NCBI GenBank assembly: GCA_016705955.1
Contig: JADJKO010000008.1
Span: forward strand, 1 to 64,000
Length of the DNA: 64,000 nucleotides
Source of the DNA: Flavobacteriales bacterium
GTDB taxonomy: Bacteria > Bacteroidota > Bacteroidia > Flavobacteriales_F > PHOS-HE28
Direction of reading: 5' to 3'
The notes beneath the pieces were generated by a model, which was not told the origin of the DNA, did not search any database, and saw nothing but the letters and a program-made list of their open reading frames with translations. How positions within the stretch are numbered: position 1 is the stretch's first letter; each line of letters opens with the position of its first letter. The position numbers and the translations under genes were made by a program. Below are positions 48,433 through 58,030 of this stretch, in pieces.

Positions 48433-48891
48433 ATGGTCGCCATCGCCCTGTCGGAATCACGGAAACAGATCACCAAGTTCGTGCTCATCGGCATGCTTGC
48501 CGTGCTCACCGACCTGGCCATGTATTGGGTCTTCCTCAACAACCTTCCCGAGCAAGTGCTGCCCGGAACATTGGGCAACGAGGTACTGGCCAAAGCGCTC
48601 TCCTTTCTCTGCGGATTGATGGTGACCTATCACCTGAACAAACGCTGGACCTGGCGCCGCAAGGATCGTTCGAATCGCCGCTTCATGAAGTTCCTGCTCA
48701 CCTACGGTGTGTCCTTGGTATTGAACGTATCGCTGAACGCTGGGCTGCTGCATTTGCTCTACGGCTACGAATCGCTGGCCTTTCTGCCCAACAAGTACTT
48801 CATCGCCTTCGCGGGTGCCACGGGCGTTTGTGCCACACTCACCTTCCTCGGGCAGAAGTTGTGGATCTTCCGGTCCCCGGTGGCGGGGTGA
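48433..48891 (+). CDS. GtrA family membrane protein
   Basis: The 152-residue protein has four membrane helices: KFVLIGMLAVLTDLAMYWVF, ALSFLCGLMVTYHLNKRWTW, FLLTYGVSLVLNVSLNAGLL and KYFIAFAGATGVCATLTFLG. The charged HLNKRWTWRRKDRSNRRFMK loop after helix 2 is the GtrA/DPMS signature. GtrA-type proteins help flip or transfer polyprenyl-phosphate-linked sugars for surface glycan modification. It follows rseP by 9 nt in the same direction. Confidence 0.9.
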   Translation: MVAIALSESRKQITKFVLIGMLAVLTDLAMYWVFLNNLPEQVLPGTLGNEVLAKALSFLCGLMVTYHLNKRWTWRRKDRSNRRFMKFLLTYGVSLVLNVSLNAGLLHLLYGYESLAFLPNKYFIAFAGATGVCATLTFLGQKLWIFRSPVAG

Positions 48892-48963
48892 AGGCCCCCG
48901 GCGATCCCGGACCCGACCCACGGCATCGGGAACATCTCCGGAGGCTTCGCCGTATCAGCCGCC

Positions 48964-49323
48964 ATGCCGACAGTGGTACTGGTGGAGGATGATGCCTTGG
49001 TGCGCAAGCTCTTGGAAAAGCGCTTGATCGCCGGCGGCTGGCAAGTGACCGCTTTGCGTGATGGCCGCGACCTGCTCGCTGTGGTTGAACAGCAGCGCCC
49101 GGACCTCATCCTCATCGACCTCGGCCTGCCCCATGTGGACGGGTTGACATTGGTGGAGGACCTGCGCTCCCACGGCGTGGATACGCCCATTGTGGTGCTC
49201 ACAGCCTACGACCTGCCGCACTTGCACGCCACCGTGCGCGGCACCGGTGCGAACGACCTGATCCAGAAACCCTACGACCAGGAGGACCTGATCGTGCGGA
49301 TGCGGAGGTTGATCGCGGCCTAG
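48964..49323 (+). CDS. Single-domain (CheY-like) response regulator
   Basis: The protein is 119 residues, a receiver domain only. The acidic pair Glu9/Asp10 (LVEDD), the phospho-acceptor Asp52 (LILIDLGLP), Thr80 (VVLTAYD) and Lys102 (LIQKPYD) are all present, so it should be phosphorylatable. No output domain follows. Stand-alone receivers relay signals by protein contact. No kinase gene is adjacent; a link to the large kinase at 6.3-10.2 kb would be speculative. Confidence 0.92.
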   Translation: MPTVVLVEDDALVRKLLEKRLIAGGWQVTALRDGRDLLAVVEQQRPDLILIDLGLPHVDGLTLVEDLRSHGVDTPIVVLTAYDLPHLHATVRGTGANDLIQKPYDQEDLIVRMRRLIAA

Positions 49324-49363
49324 AACACGCTTTCGGTTCTTGTCCCCGGGTTACATTCGGGGC

Positions 49364-50701
49364 ATGAAGCTGTTGTTCATGAATCTCGCGTCCGCAGTCC
49401 TCATCGGGCTTCTTGGCGCACCTGCATCCGCCCAGATCAACATCCAGGAAAAGCTGGAGCGGAAGATCAAGCAACGCGCTGAACGCAAAGTGGACCGGAC
49501 CATCGACAAGGGGCTCGACCGCACCGAAGAGGGCATTGATGAAGGCGCCAAGGACGCCACCAAGGGGAAGAAGGGCGGTGGAAAGAAAGGAGGTGCCGAA
49601 GAGTCCGGGACGCAGGGTGGATCGCAGCAAGGCACCACAGCGGGCGAGACCGCTCCGACCCCGGGCGGCGCATCCCCCAAGCTCAAGGCGTATAGCAAGT
49701 TCGACTTCGTTCCAGGGGAGCAAGTGGTCGCGATGGAGGATTTCATGCAGGACGCGGTCGGTGATTTCCCGGCACGGTGGAACACCAACACCTCCGGTGA
49801 AGTGGTGACCATTGACGGAGAGGAAGGACATTGGCTCAAACTCACCGCGCCGGGGATCCTGTATCCTGAATTCCTCAACAACATCCCCGAGAACAGCACC
49901 ATCGAGTTCGATCTGATCACGAACCCCGAATTCAGTTTCTACTGCAAGTTCCTTCAGATCCGTTTCGTTGATGCGAAGAACAAGAACCTGCTCCGGCCCG
50001 ATGATGAGAACATGGTCTCCATCGGCATCCATCCGCAGAGCGCGGGCGGCGGCATCGGTACCTCACAAGCCTTGGTGAAGGATGGTGCCGGTGGAACGGT
50101 GATGGTGAATGACCGGGAGCAACGCCAACTCGTACACAAGGGGGTCGCACCCAAAGCCCATGTGGCCATCTGGCGGCAGAAGAACCGCATACGCGTTTAC
50201 CTGAATGAAGAGAAGATGTGGGACCTGCCGCGTGCGTTCCAGGCCGGTGCCGAATACCGCCTTCTCCTCGAGACCGGCGCCTGTGAGAACAGCACACCCT
50301 TCATCGGCAACTTCCGCATCGCGCAAGGCGCGCCGGATACGCGCAACAAGCTCATCACCGAAGGTCGCCTCGTGACGCGCGGTATCCTCTTCGATAGCGG
50401 AAGTGATCGGATCAAGGCCGAGAGCTACGGCACCTTGAAGGAGATCGCCACCGTGCTTTCCGAGAACGCCGGGGTACGCGTGCGCATCATCGGTCACACC
50501 GATAGCGATGGTGAGGATGCGGTGAACTTGGAGTTGAGCAAACGACGCGCGGCCGCCGTGAAGGAAGTACTGCGCACGGAGTTCGCGATCGATGCGGCCC
50601 GTTTGGAAACGGACGGCAAAGGAGAGAGCCTTCCTGCCGGACCCAATGACACGCCCCAAGGCAAGGCGAACAACCGGCGCGTGGAGTTCGTGAAGTTGTG
50701 A
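49364..50701 (+). CDS. OmpA-family outer-membrane/periplasmic protein
   Basis: The protein has 445 residues from the ATG at 49364: signal peptide (MKLLFMNLASAVLIGLLGAP, cut after ASAQ), a charged helical segment (EKLERKIKQRAERKVDRTID), a Lys/Gly-rich low-complexity linker, a central beta-rich domain of about 200 residues with lectin-like look (WLKLTAPGILYPEFLNN, RIRVYLNEEKMWDLPRAF), and a C-terminal OmpA peptidoglycan-binding domain (RIIGHTDSDGEDAVNLELSK, RRAAAVKEVL). It likely tethers something to the cell wall. A TACATTCGG box lies just upstream of the start. Confidence 0.9.
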   Translation: MKLLFMNLASAVLIGLLGAPASAQINIQEKLERKIKQRAERKVDRTIDKGLDRTEEGIDEGAKDATKGKKGGGKKGGAEESGTQGGSQQGTTAGETAPTPGGASPKLKAYSKFDFVPGEQVVAMEDFMQDAVGDFPARWNTNTSGEVVTIDGEEGHWLKLTAPGILYPEFLNNIPENSTIEFDLITNPEFSFYCKFLQIRFVDAKNKNLLRPDDENMVSIGIHPQSAGGGIGTSQALVKDGAGGTVMVNDREQRQLVHKGVAPKAHVAIWRQKNRIRVYLNEEKMWDLPRAFQAGAEYRLLLETGACENSTPFIGNFRIAQGAPDTRNKLITEGRLVTRGILFDSGSDRIKAESYGTLKEIATVLSENAGVRVRIIGHTDSDGEDAVNLELSKRRAAAVKEVLRTEFAIDAARLETDGKGESLPAGPNDTPQGKANNRRVEFVKL

Positions 50702-50721
50702 TCGCTGCGCGATCTTCGCGC

Positions 50722-51753
50722 ATGGCTTTCACGCACGACATCATCATCATCGGCCAAGGTTTGGCCGGAACCGCGCTGAGCGAGTCCTTGGCGGACGCCG
50801 GTGCGCGCGTGATGATGTTCGACATGCCGCTCGCGAACAGATCGAGCGCGGTGGCTGCCGGGGCCGTGAACCCGATCGTGTTGAGGCGTTTCGTTCCCAG
50901 TTGGCGCGCTTCGGAAATGCTCGCCATCGCCGGGGCCTACTATCGTGAATTGGAGCTGCAGTACGAGGCGTCCCTCTGGAAGCCGACCCAGCTCATCGAG
51001 ATCTTCCCGACCGCCCAAGAGGCCGGGCTGTGGCGCTTGCGCATGAAGGAGGCCGAGCTTCAGCACCTGCTGGCGTTGGGACCCGGAGATGATGCCGGTG
51101 CAGCGATCCTGCCGCAACCCTACGGCTCGGGGATCATCAAGCGTTGCGCGACACTGGATATTCCGCAGCTGCTGCGAGTACATCGCGAACACTGGATCTC
51201 TGCCGGGTATTTGGAGGAACGCATGGTGGATGCGTCGGATGTGCGCGAGATCCCCGGTGGGGTGGAGGTGCATGGCCGCACCGCTCCGCATGTGGTGTAT
51301 TGCGCAGGACCCTTCCACCAAGTGGACGGCCTTGTGCCAGTGCGGGGGGAAGGGCTTACCGTGCGCTTGCCGGGCCTTGATGTGCGGTCCATGGTGCATC
51401 GCGGACTCTTCTTGGTGCCGCTAGGCGATGAACGCTTCCGCATCGGCGCCACGTTCGCATGGAGCGATGTGTGGAGCGGACCCACGGAGGAAGGGAAGCG
51501 ATCCTTGCTTGAACGTCTTTCGCGTTTCTGGACCGGCGAAGTGCAGGTGCTCGATCATTGGGCCGGTGTGCGTCCCGCTGCGAAGGACCGTCGGCCGATC
51601 CTGGGCAGGACCGGTGAGCACACGATGGTCTTTTCCGGCCTCGGTTCGCGTGGTGCCTTGCTCGCGCCGTGGTGTGCCGATCACTTGGCCGCGCACATCC
51701 TGAAAGGCGAGCCGCTGGATCCCGAAGTGGACGTCGCGCGCTTTCGCGTGTAA
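50722..51753 (+). CDS. FAD-dependent oxidoreductase (D-amino-acid oxidase family)
   Basis: The protein has 343 residues from the ATG at 50722. The N-terminal FAD dinucleotide motif is DIIIIGQGLAGTALSESLAD. A C-terminal DAO-type segment, WAGVRPAAKDRRPILGRTGE followed by GLGSRGALLAPWCADHLAAH, completes the FAD domain. The family includes glycine oxidase, D-amino-acid oxidases and the oxidoreductase half of MnmC; which substrate is used here is not clear. A GTG at 50698 overlapping the ompA-like stop is a possible alternative start, but the ATG directly precedes the first beta strand. Confidence 0.85.
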   Translation: MAFTHDIIIIGQGLAGTALSESLADAGARVMMFDMPLANRSSAVAAGAVNPIVLRRFVPSWRASEMLAIAGAYYRELELQYEASLWKPTQLIEIFPTAQEAGLWRLRMKEAELQHLLALGPGDDAGAAILPQPYGSGIIKRCATLDIPQLLRVHREHWISAGYLEERMVDASDVREIPGGVEVHGRTAPHVVYCAGPFHQVDGLVPVRGEGLTVRLPGLDVRSMVHRGLFLVPLGDERFRIGATFAWSDVWSGPTEEGKRSLLERLSRFWTGEVQVLDHWAGVRPAAKDRRPILGRTGEHTMVFSGLGSRGALLAPWCADHLAAHILKGEPLDPEVDVARFRV

Positions 51754-51788
51754 CGGTCCGGATGCGGAGCGCACCTTTGTGATCCGCC

Positions 51789-54700
51789 ATGCTTCACCTG
51801 CACCCCTTCCGCGTTCCACTGCTCGCTTTGTTGTTGATCCTCCTGGGTGCTTGTGCCGGGAGGAAACCGCTTTCAACAGCGTATGCCTCCGATCCGCGTT
51901 GGGCCGTGGTCGACTCCTTGGAGAAGATCGGGCAATACGCGACGGCGCTTGAGAAGGTGGAAGGGATCCGCGAAGGATCCGCAGCCTCCGGCGACTGGCG
52001 CAATGAGTTCAAGGCGTGGGTACGACGCGCCGGACTGCAACAGATGACGGGTGTGGAGCGCACGGTCACCTTGAAGGAGATCGGTGATCGTGCGCGGACC
52101 GCAACAACACCCCTTGCGCAATTGCTCCACAGCATCCGCGCGGAGGGTTGGTGGAGTTATTACTCCGATGAGCGCTGGGAGATCATGGAGCGCACCGAGC
52201 TCGCTGACGGCGGGAGCGACGACCCGGAGACATGGACGCAACAGCGCTTCATGACCGAAGTGCGGGATGCTTTCACCACATCGCTGCAACCATGGGACAC
52301 GTTGCGTGCGACACCCGTGGATGACCTGGGCGAATTGCTCGATGGTGATCTCAATGCGCGGTACCTGCGACCCACGCTATACGACCTCTTGGCGCATCGC
52401 GCACTCGCCGTGATGGTCAACCCCGAAACGCGGATCAGTGAGGCAAGCTGGCAGTTCAAATTGGATGACCCGTCATGGTTCGATCTCTTCGAGCCGTTCG
52501 CCCTTCGCTCGCTTGTGCATCGCGACAGCACGTCGTCGGAGTTCCAAGCGATGCGGATCCTCCAGCGACTGGAGCGCCAACACCTCAGCGATGACAAGCT
52601 GGATGCATACGTGGACGTCGCGATGAACCGTCTCTCGTTCGTCCGCCAACGCAGTACGCTCGCGAACAAGGACAGCCTGTATCTCTCCGCATTGGAACTG
52701 CTGCGTACGCGCGTACCCCTGGATGCATGTGAGGCGGAAGTGATGGTCGCCATTGCGGAGTGGCATGCGGGCATGGCGGACCAGTACGATCGCTTGGTCG
52801 GCGATGCATGGAAGTGGGAGCGAAGGACCGCACGTGAGCTGTGCATTGCCGCCGTGGTGAAGTGGCCTGGAAGTTTCGGCGCACGCAATGCGAAAGCGCT
52901 TATCGCACGACAGGAACGACCGGCCCTCGACCTGCAAAGCGAACAAGCATCCCCGCCCGGACAGGACTTCCTCGCCGCTCTGCGATACGCCAACACCAAG
53001 CGGGTGTGGTTGCGTGTGGTGAAGGATCCGTTCGATCTGAACAAGTCGCGCGAACCGGACTACAACCGGTGGTTGTTGGCGCAGAAATGGGATCGGCAAT
53101 GGTCCATCGAACTGCCCGATGATGGCGACCTGAACAGTCACTTGGTGGAGGTGCCGGTTGCGGGATCGCCGCTGGGCCGGTATGCGATCATCGTGAGCAA
53201 CGGCGAAGGCTTCCATGTCGGGGCGGATGTCATGAGCTGGTGCAGCGTGCAGGTCACGAACCTGGCGGTGGTGGACCGCACCGATGGCCACGATATGGAA
53301 GCGCTGGTCTTGGATCGCACCTCGGGTATACCGAAGGCCGGTGTGCGTGTGAACACCGTGGTTCGCAACCCGATTGACCAAGCCAAGGAGCGCTACATCC
53401 GTTCCGATGTGCGTGTTACCGATGATAGTGGTCGTGTGAAGTTCACCGCCAAGCAGAACAATGGCGAGTTGCGTTTGGAACTGATGGACGGTGTGGATGT
53501 GTTCACGACCGATGCGCAGTGGATGTATGATCGCGGGCGAAGCGTTCCCGACAGCCTGCGCACCTTTCTCTTCACCGACCGCGCGATCTACCGCCCTGGG
53601 CAGGAGGTCTTCTTCAAAGGCATCGTCACTGTGGAGCGCGGCAAGGGCACCGCAACGAAGGAAGCCTACAAGACCACGGTGTTCTTCAACGATGCCAATG
53701 GCGAAGTGGTGGATTCCGTTCAAGTCGTCTCGGATCCCTTCGGGTCCTTCCACGGCCGCTTCATCGCACCGCTCGGAAGGCTCACCGGGCAATGGAGTTT
53801 GAATACGACGTATGCCTACAAGCCGATCCGCATCGAGGAGTACAAGCGGCCCATGTTCGAAGCGGTCTTCGATCCGATCAGCACCACGCCAAAGCTGGGT
53901 GCTGCGGCCACCGTGTCGGGCGTCGCGAAGAGTTATGCGGGCGCTCCGTTGGATGGCGCAGTGGTGAAGTATGTGGTAAGGCGTGGAGCCAACATGCCCT
54001 GGTGGTGCGGTTGGGGCTGGCGCGGTTTGCCGTGGGGCCTGGTAACAGAGATCGCCAATGGCGAAACGATCTGCGATGCACAGGGCAAATTCAATGTCGC
54101 GTTCCAAGCGTTGCCGGACAACAACTTCCCGCGCGCATCCGATCCGACCTTCAGCTATTCCGTGGAAGCGTGGGTCACGGACATCAACGGCGAAACGCAA
54201 CAAGCGAACACCTCGCTTACGATCGGTTACCGCAGCATCGATCTCGATATCGCCTTGGGTGATGCTCTGGATCGCAGCATCGCCGACAGCTTGTTGGTAC
54301 GCGTCACCAATTTGAACGGACAGCGCGTGGATGTACCCTTCGATGTGCGCATCGTTCGGTTGGATCAACCGGCGGGTGGCGTGAAACGTGAACGACTATG
54401 GGATCGTCCGGACCGCTTCATCCTGACGCCGGACTCCTTCGCGATGCGCTTCCCGGATGACGTGTACGCGAACGAAAGCGATCCTTCGACATGGGCGCAC
54501 GACTCCGCTGCCTTCGCGCATCACGCCGCACTTCCGTTCAGTGGGCCGATCCCGATCCATACCATTCGCGATCAAGTGGTGGGCACCTACCTCGTCGAGG
54601 TGGAAGCCACGGACCCGGAGGGGAACTTGGTGAAGGCATCGAAGGTGTTCACGCTGTTCGATCCGGAGATCCAGAACACCGGCTTCGAGAATGAGGCCTT

Positions 54701-57700
54701 CCACGTGCAAGTGGTGAAGGGCAGTTGTGAGCCGGGGGAGAAGGCCGTGTTGGTATTGAGCAGTGCGCTGCCTGCCTGCCGCGTGTTGATGGAAGTGGAA
54801 CGCGATGGTGTGATCGTTATCAGTCGCCCATTCACGCTGAGCACCGGTCAACAACGCGTGGAGTTGCCGGTGGTGGAAAGCGATCGTGGCGGTTTCACGG
54901 TACACTTTGTTTGTGTGGAACGTGGGCGTGATCACAAGACCACCGAGTGGATCGATGTGCCGTGGACGAACAAGCAACTGAAGGTGGAGTGGACGAGCTT
55001 CCGGGACAAACTCTTGCCGGGCGCGAAGGAGGAGTGGCGTTTGAAGATCACCGGCGCAAAGAAGGAGAAGGTGGCGGCGCAACTTTTAGCTGCGATGTAC
55101 GACGCATCACTTGACGTGTTCGAAGTGCCGAATTGGTGGATGGACATCTGGCACAGCAACTTATCCGAACGGGGGTGGGATCGCAGCGAACTATTCGGTA
55201 CATCTGGATCGCGCAGTGTGTATGTCGAAGCGCGCATGCCAAGCGATAGCACGCGTGTTTATCCCGGACTGGTATCGGAAGAGACTCTCAGTCCGATAAG
55301 AGGGAACACCAGGCGGCGTTTCCGAACGGTTGCGAGCCCAAGTTTTGGTGGTGATGCGGATGAGTCGCCCCGATCCGGATACGCGGAAGGAATGGATAGA
55401 GCCACCACTGCGGGCTTAATGGACGGTGATGCAAGTGGAAAGCTGGCCGAAGCCGAAACAAGTTCCGTCGCGAACAACCAACAACCAACATCGAACAACA
55501 CTCCTTCCCCCCTCCGCACCGACTTCCGCGAAACGGCCTTCTTCTTCCCGGATCTGCTCACCGACCGCAACGGCGACGTGGTGTTGCGCTTCACCATGCC
55601 CGATGCACTCACGCGCTGGAATTTCATGGGCCTGGCGCACACCAAGGACCTGCAACTCGCGCAATTCTCGCGGAGCACGATCACGCAGAAGCCGTTGATG
55701 GTGATGCCTAATCTGCCGCGCTTCCTGCGTCAGGGTGATCGGATCACCTTGGCCGCCAAGATCAATGTGATCGAAGGCGGTTCGGTGAACGGCACTGCGC
55801 AACTCGAACTCTTCGATCCGCGAACGAACGCAGCGGTCAGTGGAGCCTTCGGTTTGAACAAGCCAAGCGTTGCATTCACCGCAGCCCCCGGCGCGAGTGC
55901 GAATGTGCAATGGACACTACGCATACCCGAGGATCTCGATGTCGTTGCGGTGCGGATCACTGCTTCAGCGCCGGGGATCAACGACGGCGAGGAGCGCGTG
56001 CTGCCGATCCTCACCGATGGTGTTGGTCACCGAGAGCGTTCCGTTGTCGATCACGAAAGCAGGGACAAAGACGTTCACATTACCGAACCTCGTCAACGCG
56101 ACCTCGACCACGTTGAAGCATCACAGCCTCACGCTGGAGTACACACCGAACCCGGCGTGGTACGCGGTACAAGCGCTTCCGTACCTGATGGAATTCCCGC
56201 ACGAATGCGCGGAGCAGATCTTCAGTCGGTACTACGCGAACCACCTCGCGGCGCACATCGTGAAAGAGCGTCCGACGATCAAGAAGGTCTTCGCGGCATG
56301 GAGTGCCGGAACCGCTGGCAACGAAGGCGCTTTCCTTTCCGCACTGGAGAAGAACCCTGAATTGAAGAGCGCGGTACTGGAGGAAACACCGTGGGTGTTG
56401 AACGCGAAGGATGAAGGCGAACGCAAGCGCCGCATCGCCTTGTTCTTCGACCTGCACCGCATGGCGAACGAGGACGCGAACGCGTTGCGCAAATTGCAGG
56501 AGATGCAATTGCCCGATGGCTCGTGGCCGTGGTGGAGCGGCATGCAGCCCTCACGCTACATCACGCAGCACATCGTCGCGGGCTTCGGACATCTGCAACA
56601 GCTTGATGCCTTCGATCTTGATCCGGACACCGACGCACGACGCATGGTGCAACGCGCCGTGGCGTGGTTGGACCGTAAGGTGGAGGAGGACCACCAGCGT
56701 ATGTTGCGCGACTTCAAGGGTGATACGATCCCGATGCCTTCCTCGGAGGATGTCCACTACCTGTATGCGCGGAGCAGCTTCCCGCAATACCCCTTGGAGC
56801 GCGGCAAGAAGAGTGCAGCGGCATTCATCATCGAACGTGTGGAGCGGTACTGGATGCAGTTCGGTTTGCAAGAGCAGGCCATGATCGCGATCGCCCTGCA
56901 TCGTATGGCGGATGAGCAAACGCCGAAGCTCATCACCACCTCGCTTGCGCAACGTGCCACGATGAACGACGAACTTGGGATGTACTGGAAGGACTTCCGC
57001 ATCGGTTACCGGTGGAATGAATTCCCGACGGAACTGAACGCGTTGATGATCGAAGCGTTTGAGATCGTCGCGCATGACCGCGAAAAGGTGAACTCGCTTC
57101 GCCAGCATCTCTTGAAGTTGAAGCAGACCACGGATTGGAAGACCACGAAGGCCACGGCCGATGCGTGCTACGCGTTGCTATTGACCGGTGATGACTGGCT
57201 CGAACCGAAGAGTCCACCGGTGATCAAGGTCGGGGAGGAGACGGTGCAGGTCGCGAACAGCGAAGCGGGTACGGGCTACATCCAGCAAAGCTGGCCGGGC
57301 ACTGAAGTGAAGCCATCCATGGGCAATGTGACCGTGACCACCACGAGTGACGGCGTGCAATGGGGCGCGTTGCACTGGCAGTATTTCGAACGCATGGACA
57401 AGGTCCCTGCGCATGAAAGTCCGTTCAGCATTCGACGCCAAGTCATGTTGAAGGAACAAACGGAGTCGGGTCCGAAACTGGTCGCGTTGGATGCTTCGCG
57501 GACGTTGAAGCCTGGTGATCGGCTCACGGTGCGTGTGGAGTTGCGCACTGATCGATACCTCGACTACGTACACATGAAAGATTTGCGTGCGGCTGGGCTT
57601 GAACCTGTGCAAGCGTTGAGCGGCTACCAGTGGAAGGGTGGGCTCGGCTACTACCAGAGCATTCGCGATGCGGCCATGCACTTCTTCTTCGACCGCATCG

Positions 57701-57843
57701 CACCGGGTACATACGTGTTCGAGTACGACCTGAAGGTGACGCATGCGGGAGACTTCAGCAATGGGATCACCAGTGTGCAATGCATGTATGCGCCGGAGTT
57801 CGCCTCGCATTCAGAAGGCGTAAGGATCAAGGTTGGCGAATAG
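51789..57843 (+). CDS. Thioester-containing alpha-2-macroglobulin family lipoprotein, one frameshift
   Basis: About 2,017 residues when read through a frameshift near 56015-56027. Lipoprotein signal LLALLLILLGAC (Cys22) predicts membrane anchoring. The MG2 domain signature FTDRAIYRPGQEVFFKGIV (about residue 595), the MG7/A2M segment (DALTRWNFMGLAHTKDLQLA) and, after the frameshift, a thioester motif CAEQ at 56206-56217 (PHECAEQIFSRYYANH) followed by the helical thioester domain are present. Bacterial relatives trap attacking proteases in the periplasm or at the surface. Before the shift the frame reads EERVLPILTDG; after it, LVTESVPLSI. The upstream frame alone would end at 56360 and lose the thioester domain. 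A low-complexity NNQQPTSNN stretch (near 55475) interrupts it. A CACCTTTG box lies 9 nt upstream of the ATG. Confidence 0.92.
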
Positions 57844-57866
57844 GTCGGGACGAACCTTGGAACCGA

Positions 57867-57922
57867 GCGGATCGGATCAAGCCTTCGGGAAGACACCGAG
57901 GGCGCTTTGGCTTGGATCCGCC
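57867..57922. repeat. Weak inverted repeat downstream of the macroglobulin gene
   Basis: GCGGATCGGATCAAGCC (57867-57883) is nearly the reverse complement of GGCTTGGATCCGCC (57909-57922). No T-run follows, so it is not a standard terminator. It sits 25 nt after the stop codon. Confidence 0.35.
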
Positions 57923-57977
57923 GGAAGACGAATTATTGTCGTCGAACCGGCACTCCTCTGCCTTGAATACCACGGCC

Positions 57978-58008
57978 TTGCCCTAGGAAGGGGATCACAG
58001 TAGTTTCG
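57978..58008 (+). promoter_or_regulatory. Predicted promoter of the P-domain protein gene
   Basis: TTG (57978-57980), 20 nt, then TAGTTTCG (58001-58008) matches the Bacteroidota layout with one change in the TAnnTTTG box. It lies 22 nt before the ATG at 58031. The spacing is identical to the predicted atpB promoter. Confidence 0.5.
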
Positions 58009-58030
58009 GCGCCACTTTACCCCAGGATCC

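Noticed and set aside
52473..54368. 631-codon open frame on the minus strand opposite the macroglobulin gene
   Set aside because: It lies wholly antisense to a clearly conserved lipoprotein gene, is rich in His, Arg and Gln without domain pattern, and is the usual by-product of GC-rich codon usage.
51789..56360. A truncated macroglobulin lacking the thioester
   Set aside because: The thioester motif CAEQ and its domain are present in the adjoining frame from about 56030, so the loss is only apparent.
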